Shown piece by piece: positions 1 to 5,057 of a stretch of 5,057 nucleotides of DNA (its first letter is position 1; each line of letters opens with the position of its first letter). The notes below the pieces were generated by a model that searched no databases, had not been told where the DNA came from, and worked only from the letters and a program-made list of their open reading frames with translations. The stretch covers positions 1 through 5,057 of the forward strand of contig JAUVEG010000125.1 of assembly GCA_030594925.1 (NCBI GenBank). Direction: 5' to 3'. A program made the position numbers and the translations under genes. Origin of the DNA: Gammaproteobacteria bacterium (GTDB taxonomy: Bacteria; Pseudomonadota; Gammaproteobacteria; Chromatiales; Chromatiaceae).

Positions 1-515
1 AGGGCGCGATAGATGCCGACATGGCCGAGATCGACATGCAGCTGCCTGACGCCGGCCGCCCTGATGGTCTCCAGCATCAACAGCAGTATCTCCACATCGC
101 TGGTGATGCCGTCATGGCCGAACAGCTCCGCACCAACCTGCAGCGGATTGCGAGTGCCGCCAAAGTGCTTGGAACGGGTGCGCAGCACGCTTCCCATATA
201 ACAGAGACGCGTCGGCGTGTCACGGCGCAGCTTGTGCGCATCGATGCGCGCCACCTGCGGAGTAATATCTGCGCGCACTCCCATCATGCGGCCGGAAACC
301 TGGTCAGTCAGCTTGAAAGTATGCACATCGAGATCACTGCCCGTTCCTGTCAGCAGAGAATCAAGATACTCGATGAAGGGGGTCATCACCAGCTCATAGC
401 CCCACGTCTGATAGAGATCGAGCAGTCTGCGGCGCAGCGCCTCGACCTGCGCCGCCTCGGGAGGCAGCAGTTCTTCGATCCCTTCGGGTAACAGCCAGGT
501 GTTATTTTGACTCAT
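1..515 (-). CDS. hisZ: ATP phosphoribosyltransferase regulatory subunit HisZ (N-terminal part, cut by the window edge)
   Basis: HisZ is a catalytically inactive relative of histidyl-tRNA synthetase. It pairs with short-form HisG in the cytoplasm to make the ATP phosphoribosyltransferase of histidine step 1, and it confers histidine feedback control. I translated the minus strand from the ATG at 515-513. It is open for 171 codons to the window edge, a little under half of the usual length of about 390 residues. Seen: an N-terminus beginning [19 protein letters not shown], the class II synthetase-like segment [10 protein letters not shown] (residues 81-90), and a motif 2-like stretch at about 108-133 with [26 protein letters not shown] residues. 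The GAELFG end is typical of HisZ/HisRS folds. The start is the first possible one: the same frame reads TGA GTC GTC ACC ATG, that TGA being the stop of the upstream DUF2065 gene. There is no clear Shine-Dalgarno site, so translation may depend on coupling. A divergent HisRS is the alternative, but the context favours HisZ. The HisRS-specific C-terminal motif lies outside the window. Confidence 0.93.
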   Translation of the reverse strand, partial: MSQNNTWLLPEGIEELLPPEAAQVEALRRRLLDLYQTWGYELVMTPFIEYLDSLLTGTGSDLDVHTFKLTDQVSGRMMGVRADITPQVARIDAHKLRRDTPTRLCYMGSVLRTRSKHFGGTRNPLQVGAELFGHDGITSDVEILLLMLETIRAAGVRQLHVDLGHVGIYRA

Positions 516-524
516 GGTGACGAC

Positions 525-710
525 TCATGATTTCACGATATAGAGCAGCAGCAGACCGGCCAGGATGCTGCCGACTGCAATCTTGCGCAGCATCTGGTCA
601 TCCTGCTGCAACATCGATTGAAGCGCGGAGCGATAACCTGAGGGAGAGAGCAGCGGCAATATTCCCTCTATCACCAGCACCAGCGCCAAAGCGGCAAAAA
701 GATCCGTCAT
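525..710 (-). CDS. DUF2065 family small inner-membrane protein (YjeT-like)
   Basis: This is a 61-residue protein with two hydrophobic segments, about residues 4-22 and 43-59. They are joined by a polar stretch that holds the LSPSGYR motif (21-27) and a QDDQMLR turn (36-42). Length, helix layout and the motif match the DUF2065 family (E. coli YjeT), whose biochemical function is not established. It sits 17 nt after hflC and 9 nt before hisZ, the usual family location, so it is probably co-transcribed with hflKC. A role linked to the HflKC/FtsH membrane complex is only an inference from this neighbourhood. The sequence before its ATG (708-710) has only a weak purine-rich GAGAGCGGG stretch as a ribosome binding site. 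Its stop codon is in the same frame as the downstream hisZ start. The open plus-strand frame over the same bases shows no family features. Confidence 0.88.
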   Translation of the reverse strand: MTDLFAALALVLVIEGILPLLSPSGYRSALQSMLQQDDQMLRKIAVGSILAGLLLLYIVKS

Positions 711-727
711 AGCCCGCTCTCAGACAG

Positions 728-1594
728 TTACTTTGGCTGGTTCAGGTAGCGCAAAAATGACGAATCCGGTTTCAACATCATGATGTCTCCGCCTTTGTCG
801 AACGCCTTCAGATAGGATTGCAGGCTGCGCCAGAATGCGTAGAACTCGGCGTCCTGGTTGAAAGCCGACGCATAGGTTTCGGCTGATTTGGCATCACCCT
901 CACCACGCACGATTTCAGCTTCGCGGTAGGCATTTGCGAGGATCTCGATCTTCGCGCGATCTGCACCCGCATGGATGCGTGATGCCGCCTCCTTGCCTTC
1001 AGCACGCAACTCCTTGGCGCGACGCTCCCGCTCTGTACGCATACGACGGAAGACGGCTTCGCTGAGCTTTTTCGGAAAATCGATCTTTTTGACACGCACA
1101 TCGATGATCTCAATACCCAGCTCAGACGAATTCGCCGCCACATTTTCGGCTATCACTGCCATGATGGTTTTGCGCTGCTCTGAGATCGCATCCTGAATCG
1201 GATGTTTTGCAAACTCGTCACGGGATGCGGTATTCACACGCGCCGACAACAGCCGTGAAGCATTGACCAGGTCACCATTTGTTGACAAATAGTAGCGCTC
1301 TGCGTCTTTGATCCGCCATTTTACAAAAGAGTCGACAACAACAAATTTCTTCTCCTTGGTTTGATACTCTTTTGCGGGTGCATCCAGCGTCTGCAGGCGG
1401 CCGTCAAAACGGATTATCTCTTCGACAAACGGAATTCTGAAATGCAGTCCCGGTTCGTAGCTGGTCGTCACAATCTTACCCAGACGCTTCTTGATCGCCA
1501 GTTCCCGCTGGTCAACAGTAAATGCTGTCATCATGATGGCGACCACAACAACAACTGCGGCAATCCCGATCAAACGTAATTTTCCTGTGTTCAT
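728..1594 (-). CDS. hflC: HflC, SPFH/prohibitin-family modulator of FtsH protease
   Basis: HflC forms a large inner-membrane complex with HflK. In known systems this complex encloses FtsH and restricts or directs degradation of membrane proteins and of regulators such as lambda CII. The protein has 288 residues, close to the pseudomonad form and shorter than E. coli HflC (about 334). Seen: a short cytoplasmic N-terminus, one membrane anchor at about residues 7-26 (IGIAAVVVVVAIMMTAF), and then an SPFH domain beginning VDQRELAIKKRLGK. Next are the family segments EPGLHFRIPF (47-56), VKWRIKDAERYY (91-102), and VRVKKIDFPKKLSEAVFRRM (166-185). A charged alpha-helical region rich in R, E, K and A follows at about 183-235. 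The C-terminus ends LKPDSSFLRYLNQPK. The start ATG overlaps the hflK stop as TGATG. An AGAGGAG Shine-Dalgarno site lies 9 nt upstream (1604-1610), inside the end of hflK. Coupled translation and near-equal HflK:HflC output are therefore likely. Confidence 0.97.
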   Translation of the reverse strand: MNTGKLRLIGIAAVVVVVAIMMTAFTVDQRELAIKKRLGKIVTTSYEPGLHFRIPFVEEIIRFDGRLQTLDAPAKEYQTKEKKFVVVDSFVKWRIKDAERYYLSTNGDLVNASRLLSARVNTASRDEFAKHPIQDAISEQRKTIMAVIAENVAANSSELGIEIIDVRVKKIDFPKKLSEAVFRRMRTERERRAKELRAEGKEAASRIHAGADRAKIEILANAYREAEIVRGEGDAKSAETYASAFNQDAEFYAFWRSLQSYLKAFDKGGDIMMLKPDSSFLRYLNQPK

Positions 1595-2772
1595 CAGCGC
1601 GCGCTCCTCTCTCTGCCAACAGAACGTCCCGGACGGGTTTCGCGTTGTACCGGTACGGAGACGGGCTCTGAATTCTCATGTGAAGGTTTGGACATCTCCT
1701 GCTGCTCCGTCACCTCGCTCTTTTGACGTTTCATCAATTGATCCAGCGGCAGATAGCTGACGACATTGTCGCCCTCCTGGTCCATCACAATCTTGCTGGT
1801 CCCGGAAAAAACCTGCTCTGCGGTCTCAAGATAGAGACGCTTCCGTGTCACTTCCGGCGCCTTTTGATACTCGCCCAGCAGCGACAGAAAGCGCTGCGAT
1901 TCACCCTCAGAGTCAGCAATTTTCTTGGCTTTATAGGCCTGGGCACCCTGGTCGACCCTGGCTGCTTCACCTCGTGCCTCCGGAATAATCTGGTTGGCAT
2001 AGGCTTGCGCCTGGTTGACGTAGCGCTCCTTGTCCTCTTCAGCCTTATTGACATCATGGAACGCATCCTGAACTTCGGCCGGCGGCTTGGCATCATCGAT
2101 ATTGACGCCAATGATCTCGATTCCGGTCTGGTATTTTTCCATCAGTGCTTCAAGACTGGTTGTCACATCCGTAGCGACGCCCTGACGATTTTTGGTCAGT
2201 ACATTGTCCAAAGGATTCTGGCCGACAATCGCGCGCAGAGCGGATTCAATGGAATTTTTCAGCGTCCCGATGGGGTTATTCACCTGAAACAGGAATGTCT
2301 TGGCGTCGCCAATACGGTATTGAACCATCATTTTCACTTCAACGATAGTCTGATCCTCTGTCAGCATCTGCGTGTGCAGCGGAGAGGTCATCACCTCCTC
2401 GACGTTGACGATCTCTTTTTTCTCAATCGGAAAAGGAAGATGCCAGCGGAAACCCGGATCTGTCACCTCGGAGAAGGCGCCAAAACGCGTCACCACGGCA
2501 CGCTCCTGCTGCTGCACAATATAGAAGCCGGTCGCAATCCACACAGCAACAGCGATGACGGCAAGCACGGCAAGCACTTTTCCGGAGAGTTCACTCCCGC
2601 CGCCGGAATCACCGCTGCTCTCCTTGCCGCCGCCACGACCACTGCCGCCGAACAGTCCGCCGAACTTCTGTTTCAGATTCTTCAGTACCTCATCGAGATC
2701 AGGCGGGCCATCCTGCTTGTTGCCACCACCCCAGGGATCACGATTGTTACCACCCGGTTCATTCCAGGCCAT
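1594..2772 (-). CDS. hflK: HflK, SPFH/prohibitin-family modulator of FtsH protease
   Basis: HflK is the partner of HflC in the membrane complex around FtsH. The protein has 392 residues. Seen: the typical HflK opening MAWNEPGG followed by a Gly/Pro-rich cytoplasmic segment (to about residue 62, with DPWGGG, FGGSGRGGG and SGGGS runs), then one membrane helix at about 65-86. The SPFH domain starts at QQERAVVTRFG (88-98) and carries DPGFRWHLPFPIE (105-117), VKMMVQYRIGD (146-156) and ALRAIVGQNPLDNVLT (178-193). A helical region with EEDKERYVNQAQAYANQIIPEARGEA lies at about 245-270, and the domain closes with SYLPLDQLMK (339-348). A charged tail of about 40 residues, rich in Ser, Glu and Arg, follows. 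The ATG at 2772-2770 has an AGGAG site (2779-2783) 6 nt away. The gene overlaps hflC by one base. Unlike in E. coli, it does not directly follow hflX: a 358-nt gene-free gap precedes it, so it probably has its own promoter. Confidence 0.97.
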   Translation of the reverse strand: MAWNEPGGNNRDPWGGGNKQDGPPDLDEVLKNLKQKFGGLFGGSGRGGGKESSGDSGGGSELSGKVLAVLAVIAVAVWIATGFYIVQQQERAVVTRFGAFSEVTDPGFRWHLPFPIEKKEIVNVEEVMTSPLHTQMLTEDQTIVEVKMMVQYRIGDAKTFLFQVNNPIGTLKNSIESALRAIVGQNPLDNVLTKNRQGVATDVTTSLEALMEKYQTGIEIIGVNIDDAKPPAEVQDAFHDVNKAEEDKERYVNQAQAYANQIIPEARGEAARVDQGAQAYKAKKIADSEGESQRFLSLLGEYQKAPEVTRKRLYLETAEQVFSGTSKIVMDQEGDNVVSYLPLDQLMKRQKSEVTEQQEMSKPSHENSEPVSVPVQRETRPGRSVGRERSAR

Positions 2773-2994
2773 ATAAAACTCCTAAATGATAAAAACTGTA
2801 GCTGAGATGAATCAACGATGAGCATCTCTTGCCGCGACTCTTCAATAGGGAATGCCGGGCAGGTACAGTGTTTTTAATTAATTCACACAAGATTGAGATT
2901 TTAGCCTGAAAGAGAAGGAAATAACACTGTTAGTCGAAATCAATTGCAAAGAAAATTGTATCCATACCCCACACGCGCGCGGAAATGCGGGATA

Positions 2995-3055
2995 CTCTCG
3001 CAAAGACGCAAAGCCCGCCAAGAAAACCCTTTGCGTCTCAGCGTCTTTGCGAGAG
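2995..3055. repeat. Nested inverted repeat, dispersed 'SRKDAKTQR-type' intergenic element
   Basis: A perfect 15-bp inverted repeat has its arms at 2995-3009 (CTCTCGCAAAGACGC) and 3041-3055, separated by 31 nt. Inside it a second perfect 10-bp repeat pairs 3004-3013 (AGACGCAAAG) with 3029-3038. The two stems share bases and so are mutually exclusive as drawn. The CGCAAAGACGCAAAG wording is one I recall from intergenic repeats found in many bacterial phyla, where translation gives 'SRKDAKTQR'-like peptides. That family identity is from memory, not a search. No transposase or target-site duplication is visible. No T-run follows on the minus strand, so it does not look like an intrinsic terminator for hflX. 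Confidence 0.75.
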
Positions 3056-3079
3056 ATAAAGATTTGCTTCAACTACCCC

Positions 3080-3129
3080 AAAAAAAACCTGAAGAACCAT
3101 ACATTGATAAACTCTTGCGTAGTTTCAGG
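3080..3129 (-). terminator. Possible weak intrinsic terminator after hflX
   Basis: Directly after the hflX stop, the minus strand reads CCTGAA (3129-3124), about 30 nt of loop, then TTCAGG (3093-3088). This is followed at once by a run of eight T (3087-3080). A U-tract right after a stem is the right geometry for rho-independent termination. However, the stem is only 6 bp and the loop is long and AT-rich, with a competing AAACT/AGTTT pairing in it. Termination is probably partial if it occurs. Confidence 0.35.
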
Positions 3130-3130
3130 A

Positions 3131-4435
3131 TCAGCTTGTTTCGCGATTATCCTGATGGATTGCTTTCAGCGCAGGCCAGGCTTTCAATAACTGCATATAG
3201 CTGCGTTTTGGCAGTGAGATGTGCATCTCCCATCCACCACTCTGCGTCGGCTCCTCATTTTGAATGCTGCCTTCACGATAGAGGAGTGCACGTAATTCAC
3301 CCTGGGTTGCATCCAGAACAAGTTGACCCGTCACCTGATCCGAACCCAGCAGCTCTTTGAGCGCCTGCAACAGCAGATCAATTCCCAACTCCTGCTGCGC
3401 AGAGATCCACACCCGCCGTGGTCGCCCCTCATCATCTCTGTCGATCCTGGGCGTCACTTTTTCCAAGGCATCGATCTTGTTGTAGATCTCCAGTTGAGGC
3501 ACTTTTTCAGCCCCGATCTGCTGCAAAATATTCTGCACCTCCACAACCTGCTCGGCGTGGGCCGGATTCGATGCATCGATCACATGCAGCAGCAGTGCCG
3601 CATCAATCGACTCCTGCAGTGTCGAACGAAAAGCTGCGACCAGTTCATGCGGCAGACGTGAAATAAAGCCTACCGTGTCGACCAATATCACTGGCGTGTT
3701 GCCCGGCAGGGTCAATTTCCGCAGTGTTGGATCCAGCGTGGCGAACAGTTGATCCTGCGCATAGACATCAGCACTGGTGAGATGGTTGAACAGCGTTGAT
3801 TTCCCGGCGTTGGTATAGCCGACAAGAGATGCCGTAGGAATATCTGCGCGCCGACGCGCCTTGCGCCCAAGTTCCCGTTGGGAATCGACCTTCAGCAGAC
3901 GTTTGCGAATGCGGGTAATACGCTGGGCAATCAGGCGGCGGTCTGTTTCGAGCTGGGTTTCACCCGGGCCACGCAGACCAATACCCCCTTTTTGACGCTC
4001 CAGGTGTGTCCAGCCACGCACCAGGCGTGTCGATAGATGACGCAGCTGCGCAAGTTCAACCTGGAGTTTACCTTCAAAGGATTGTGCACGCTGTGCAAAA
4101 ATATCGAGAATCAGACCGGTGCGATCCAGTACACGGCAGGAGAGCAGGCGTTCAATGTTGCGCTCCTGGGCGGGCGACAACTGGTTATCAAAAATCACCA
4201 GCTCACCGCTTTCAGCTTCGAGCAGCTGTTTGATCTCTTCGAGTTTGCCGCTGCCGATAAAGGTGTGTGGATCAGGAGATGAACGGCTGGTTGTTATGAC
4301 TTCAATGGGGGTTGCTCCGGCGGAGCAGGCGAGATCAACAAACTCTGCAATCTCGTCATCATCAGACCGCTGCCGGAGTGCGACATACACCAGTACAGCC
4401 CGCTCTCCGCCGCCGGGGCGTTCAAACAGTTCCAC
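3131..4435 (-). CDS. hflX: HflX, ribosome-associated GTPase (ribosome-splitting factor)
   Basis: HflX belongs to the TRAFAC GTPases, Obg-HflX superfamily. It binds the 50S subunit and, in characterised relatives, splits stalled 70S ribosomes under stress. The protein has 434 residues, near the E. coli length. Seen: an N-terminal HflX domain with the segments GSGKLEEI (61-68), SPAQERNIERLL (87-98) and RVLDRTGLILDIFAQRA (101-117). Next is the glycine-rich family signature GGIGLRGPGETQLETDRR (150-167) and a basic helical linker (168-197). The G domain has G1 GYTNAGKST (206-214), switch I FATLDPT (231-237), G3 DTVGF (253-257), G4 NKID (319-322) and G5 SAQ (345-347). A C-terminal domain follows from about 365. 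The start is GTG (4435-4433). An in-frame TGA four codons upstream makes it the earliest likely start, and the protein then aligns with known HflX proteins (LFERPGGGERAVLV). No good Shine-Dalgarno site precedes it. It lies 31 nt after hfq and is probably in the same transcript. Confidence 0.97.
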   Translation of the reverse strand: MELFERPGGGERAVLVYVALRQRSDDDEIAEFVDLACSAGATPIEVITTSRSSPDPHTFIGSGKLEEIKQLLEAESGELVIFDNQLSPAQERNIERLLSCRVLDRTGLILDIFAQRAQSFEGKLQVELAQLRHLSTRLVRGWTHLERQKGGIGLRGPGETQLETDRRLIAQRITRIRKRLLKVDSQRELGRKARRRADIPTASLVGYTNAGKSTLFNHLTSADVYAQDQLFATLDPTLRKLTLPGNTPVILVDTVGFISRLPHELVAAFRSTLQESIDAALLLHVIDASNPAHAEQVVEVQNILQQIGAEKVPQLEIYNKIDALEKVTPRIDRDDEGRPRRVWISAQQELGIDLLLQALKELLGSDQVTGQLVLDATQGELRALLYREGSIQNEEPTQSGGWEMHISLPKRSYMQLLKAWPALKAIHQDNRETS

Positions 4436-4466
4436 GTAATTCGTTCAGAATCGTTTTTTGATAAAT

Positions 4467-4730
4467 TCAGACGTTGCCGCTATCGGGGGTATCAGCACTC
4501 TCACCAGTATCAGGTGGCGCCAGGCGGACATTTCTTGCCGGCACAATGGTCGAGATAGCATGCTTGTAGACCATCTGGTTGACTGCATTTTTCAGCAGCA
4601 CCACGAATTGGTCAAATGAGTCGATCTGCCCCTGCAACTTGATGCCGTTTACCAGGAAGATAGAGACGGGAATGCGCTCCTTTCTGAGTGCATTCAAGAA
4701 AGGATCTTGTAAAGTTTGCCCTTTTGCCAT
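4467..4730 (-). CDS. hfq: Hfq, RNA chaperone (Sm-like protein)
   Basis: Hfq forms a hexameric ring that binds small RNAs and mRNAs and promotes their pairing. The protein has 87 residues. Sm1 and Sm2 are almost complete matches to the gammaproteobacterial family: [19 protein letters not shown] (1-19), [19 protein letters not shown] (24-42) and the Sm2 block [12 protein letters not shown] (53-64). The proximal-face residues Q8, D9, F42, Y55, K56 and H57 are present. The rim patch is R16-K17-E18-R19. The distal-face position 25 is Phe instead of the Tyr of E. coli; G29, I30, K31 and Q33 are kept. The tail after residue 68 is short and acidic (19 residues), unlike the longer His/Asn/Ser-rich enteric tail. 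I chose the ATG at 4730-4728, which gives the universal MAKGQ start. An in-frame GTG at 4739 would add three residues, but it lies inside the GGTGA ribosome binding site (4736-4740). hflX follows 31 nt downstream. Confidence 0.98.
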   Translation of the reverse strand: MAKGQTLQDPFLNALRKERIPVSIFLVNGIKLQGQIDSFDQFVVLLKNAVNQMVYKHAISTIVPARNVRLAPPDTGESADTPDSGNV

Positions 4731-4819
4731 AATTTTCACCGCTATTGCTTTTATTAGAAATCAGAAAGTAATGTAGCCCTGCAACATAACGCTGCGTATG
4801 CATCAGAACCAACCACGTA

Positions 4820-4848
4820 ATTATAACTGTAAATTCAGATGATTGCAT
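4820..4848 (-). promoter_or_regulatory. Candidate sigma-70 promoter for hfq
   Basis: The minus strand has a perfect TATAAT -10 box at 4825-4820. Seventeen nt upstream is a weak -35 box ATGCAA (4848-4843, three of six matches to TTGACA). The predicted start is near 4813, giving a leader of about 80 nt before the hfq ATG. This is the best promoter-like site upstream of hfq and would drive hfq-hflX. E. coli hfq has several promoters, some within miaA. If miaA is absent here, this site may carry more of the load. The identification rests on pattern matching only. Confidence 0.5.
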
Positions 4849-4856
4849 TGATCTGA
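4835..4856. promoter_or_regulatory. Dyad TCAGAT-N10-ATCTGA over the hfq -35 region
   Basis: A perfect 6-bp inverted repeat has half-sites at 4835-4840 and 4851-4856, separated by 10 nt. Its centre, TTGCAT (4843-4848), is the candidate -35 box. Half-sites spaced about 16 bp centre to centre could fit a dimeric regulator, so this might be an operator. Six-base arms do occur by chance, and no known regulator's site is recognised. Confidence 0.25.
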
Positions 4857-4940
4857 GGTAAGTTCTCAAAAAGTCCGTGCATTGTTTGATAGTGTGCCGG
4901 GTCGGGATCAGCCTTTCAGCGCCGCTGTGAATAGCTCTGC

Positions 4941-5057
4941 CCCACATGGATGTGGGAAATGCCGGTTCCGTCAGGAACATGAACCGGCCATGTACGCTCT
5001 GATAAAACATCCCTGTTTTCGACCGCCATGGATGGCGGAAGTGCCGACAACGCAGGA
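4941..5057. repeat. Tandem hairpin-bearing intergenic repeat, two copies (82-nt period), second copy cut by the edge
   Basis: Two similar 16-bp palindromes, CCCACATGGATGTGGG (4941-4956) and CCGCCATGGATGGCGG (5023-5038), are perfect inverted repeats around the shared core CATGGATG. The matching parts continue past each: both are followed by GGAA(A/G)TGCCG and, after a short variable stretch, CAGGA (4972-4976 and 5053-5057). The two units therefore start 82 nt apart. Between the palindromes lies a further hairpin, GCCGGTTC (4961-4968) with GAACCGGC (4981-4988). Its 12-nt loop contains GGAAC, which can instead pair with GTTCC (4965-4969). A smaller pair AAAAC/GTTTT lies at 5004-5019. This looks like a REP- or clustered-palindrome-type element. 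I recall similar wording from intergenic regions of other gammaproteobacteria but cannot verify it here. Confidence 0.7.

Larger units (their letters stand above)
2773..3130. other. Gene-free region between hflX and hflK
   Basis: This stretch lies between the hflX stop and the hflK start and shows no credible gene. The open minus-strand frame over 2878-3072 reads through an inverted repeat, and its peptide (ISRKDAETQR type) is the familiar artefact of translating this repeat family. From right to left it holds a terminator-like hairpin with an A-run on the plus strand (3080-3129), the inverted repeat (2995-3055), and an AT-rich patch with a TTAATTAA palindrome (2874-2881). The hflK ribosome binding site (2779-2783) is at the left end. 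The hflK promoter should lie here, but I found no convincing site. The best-spaced pair near the AT patch is TTGTGT (2885-2890) and TGTACC (2862-2867), 17 nt apart. It matches the sigma-70 consensus at only three positions per box. Confidence 0.7.
4731..5057. other. Gene-free region upstream of hfq
   Basis: No credible gene lies between hfq and the right edge. On the minus strand one long frame (5010-4612) runs through the hairpin repeats and then into hfq out of frame. It has no protein-family features and is best read as an artefact. None of the three minus-strand frames entering from the right edge looks like the C-terminus of MiaA, which usually precedes hfq. Two of them hit stops by about 4915. 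The region holds the hfq ribosome binding site, a candidate promoter with a dyad over it, an 11-bp palindrome CAGCGCCGCTG at 4917-4927, and the repeat array from 4941 onward. Confidence 0.7.

Noticed and set aside
21..491. A 156-codon plus-strand frame at the left edge
   Set aside because: It is antisense to hisZ, which reads as a clear HisZ N-terminus on the other strand.
1723..2805. A 360-codon plus-strand frame opposite hflK
   Set aside because: It is antisense to a clear hflK and has no recognisable domain. It is long only because of hflK codon usage.
2786..2815. Promoter-like TTGATT-N18-TATCAT just before hflK on the minus strand
   Set aside because: Transcription would start near 2779, at or inside the ribosome binding site of hflK, leaving almost no usable leader.
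2850..2866. GGAATGCCGGGCAGG resembling the flank of the right-edge repeat
   Set aside because: There is no adjacent palindrome, and the match is short and imperfect, so chance is the simpler explanation.
2878..3072. A 64-codon minus-strand frame in the hflX-hflK gap (ISRKDAETQR-type peptide)
   Set aside because: It is the translation of the inverted repeat, a known kind of artefact. No good ribosome binding site or protein pattern is seen.
4737..4739. GTG as an alternative hfq start
   Set aside because: It lies within the ribosome binding site, and the ATG three codons later gives the conserved MAKGQ N-terminus.
4612..5010. A 132-codon minus-strand frame upstream of and overlapping hfq
   Set aside because: It overlaps hfq out of frame on the same strand, and its N-terminal part is translated palindromic repeat. 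It has no family features and hfq is certain.

Overview
This window is a conserved chromosomal housekeeping locus from a gammaproteobacterium. Every protein gene lies on the minus strand. In transcription order, from the right edge to the left, they are hfq, hflX, hflK, hflC, a small DUF2065 membrane-protein gene and the start of hisZ. The hfq-hflX-hflK-hflC order is the classic gammaproteobacterial 'hfl' arrangement. hflC followed by DUF2065 and hisZ is common in gammaproteobacteria outside the enterics, with purA often next beyond hisZ. Enterics such as E. coli lack hisZ. HisZ, the short 288-residue HflC and the short acidic Hfq tail therefore point to a non-enteric lineage. A sulfur-oxidising or Chromatiales-like host is possible, but that is an inference from general resemblance only.

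Layout on the plus-strand coordinates: 1-515 is hisZ, cut at the left edge. 525-710 is the two-helix DUF2065 protein. 728-1594 is hflC and 1594-2772 is hflK; they overlap by one base. 2773-3130 is a gene-free gap that breaks the usual hflX-hflK continuity. It holds a possible weak terminator just after hflX and a dispersed-type inverted repeat. 3131-4435 is hflX (GTG start) and 4467-4730 is hfq. 4731-5057 is a gene-free upstream region with a good candidate hfq promoter, and at the far right two copies of a hairpin-bearing repeat unit that runs off the window. No miaA is visible immediately upstream of hfq, although miaA-hfq is the usual order.

Functionally, Hfq is the RNA chaperone for small RNAs and HflX is a ribosome-binding GTPase that splits stalled ribosomes. 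HflK and HflC form the membrane complex that surrounds and modulates the FtsH protease. HisZ is the regulatory subunit of a short-form ATP phosphoribosyltransferase at the first step of histidine synthesis. The likely transcription units are hfq-hflX and hflK-hflC-DUF2065-hisZ, the second tightly spaced enough for translational coupling.

I found no sign of a new defence, mobile or biosynthetic system. The parts most worth a second look are the non-coding ones: the 82-nt-period palindromic repeat array at the right edge, the nested inverted repeat between hflX and hflK, a dyad over the hfq promoter, and a tiny out-of-frame ORF across the hisZ start.
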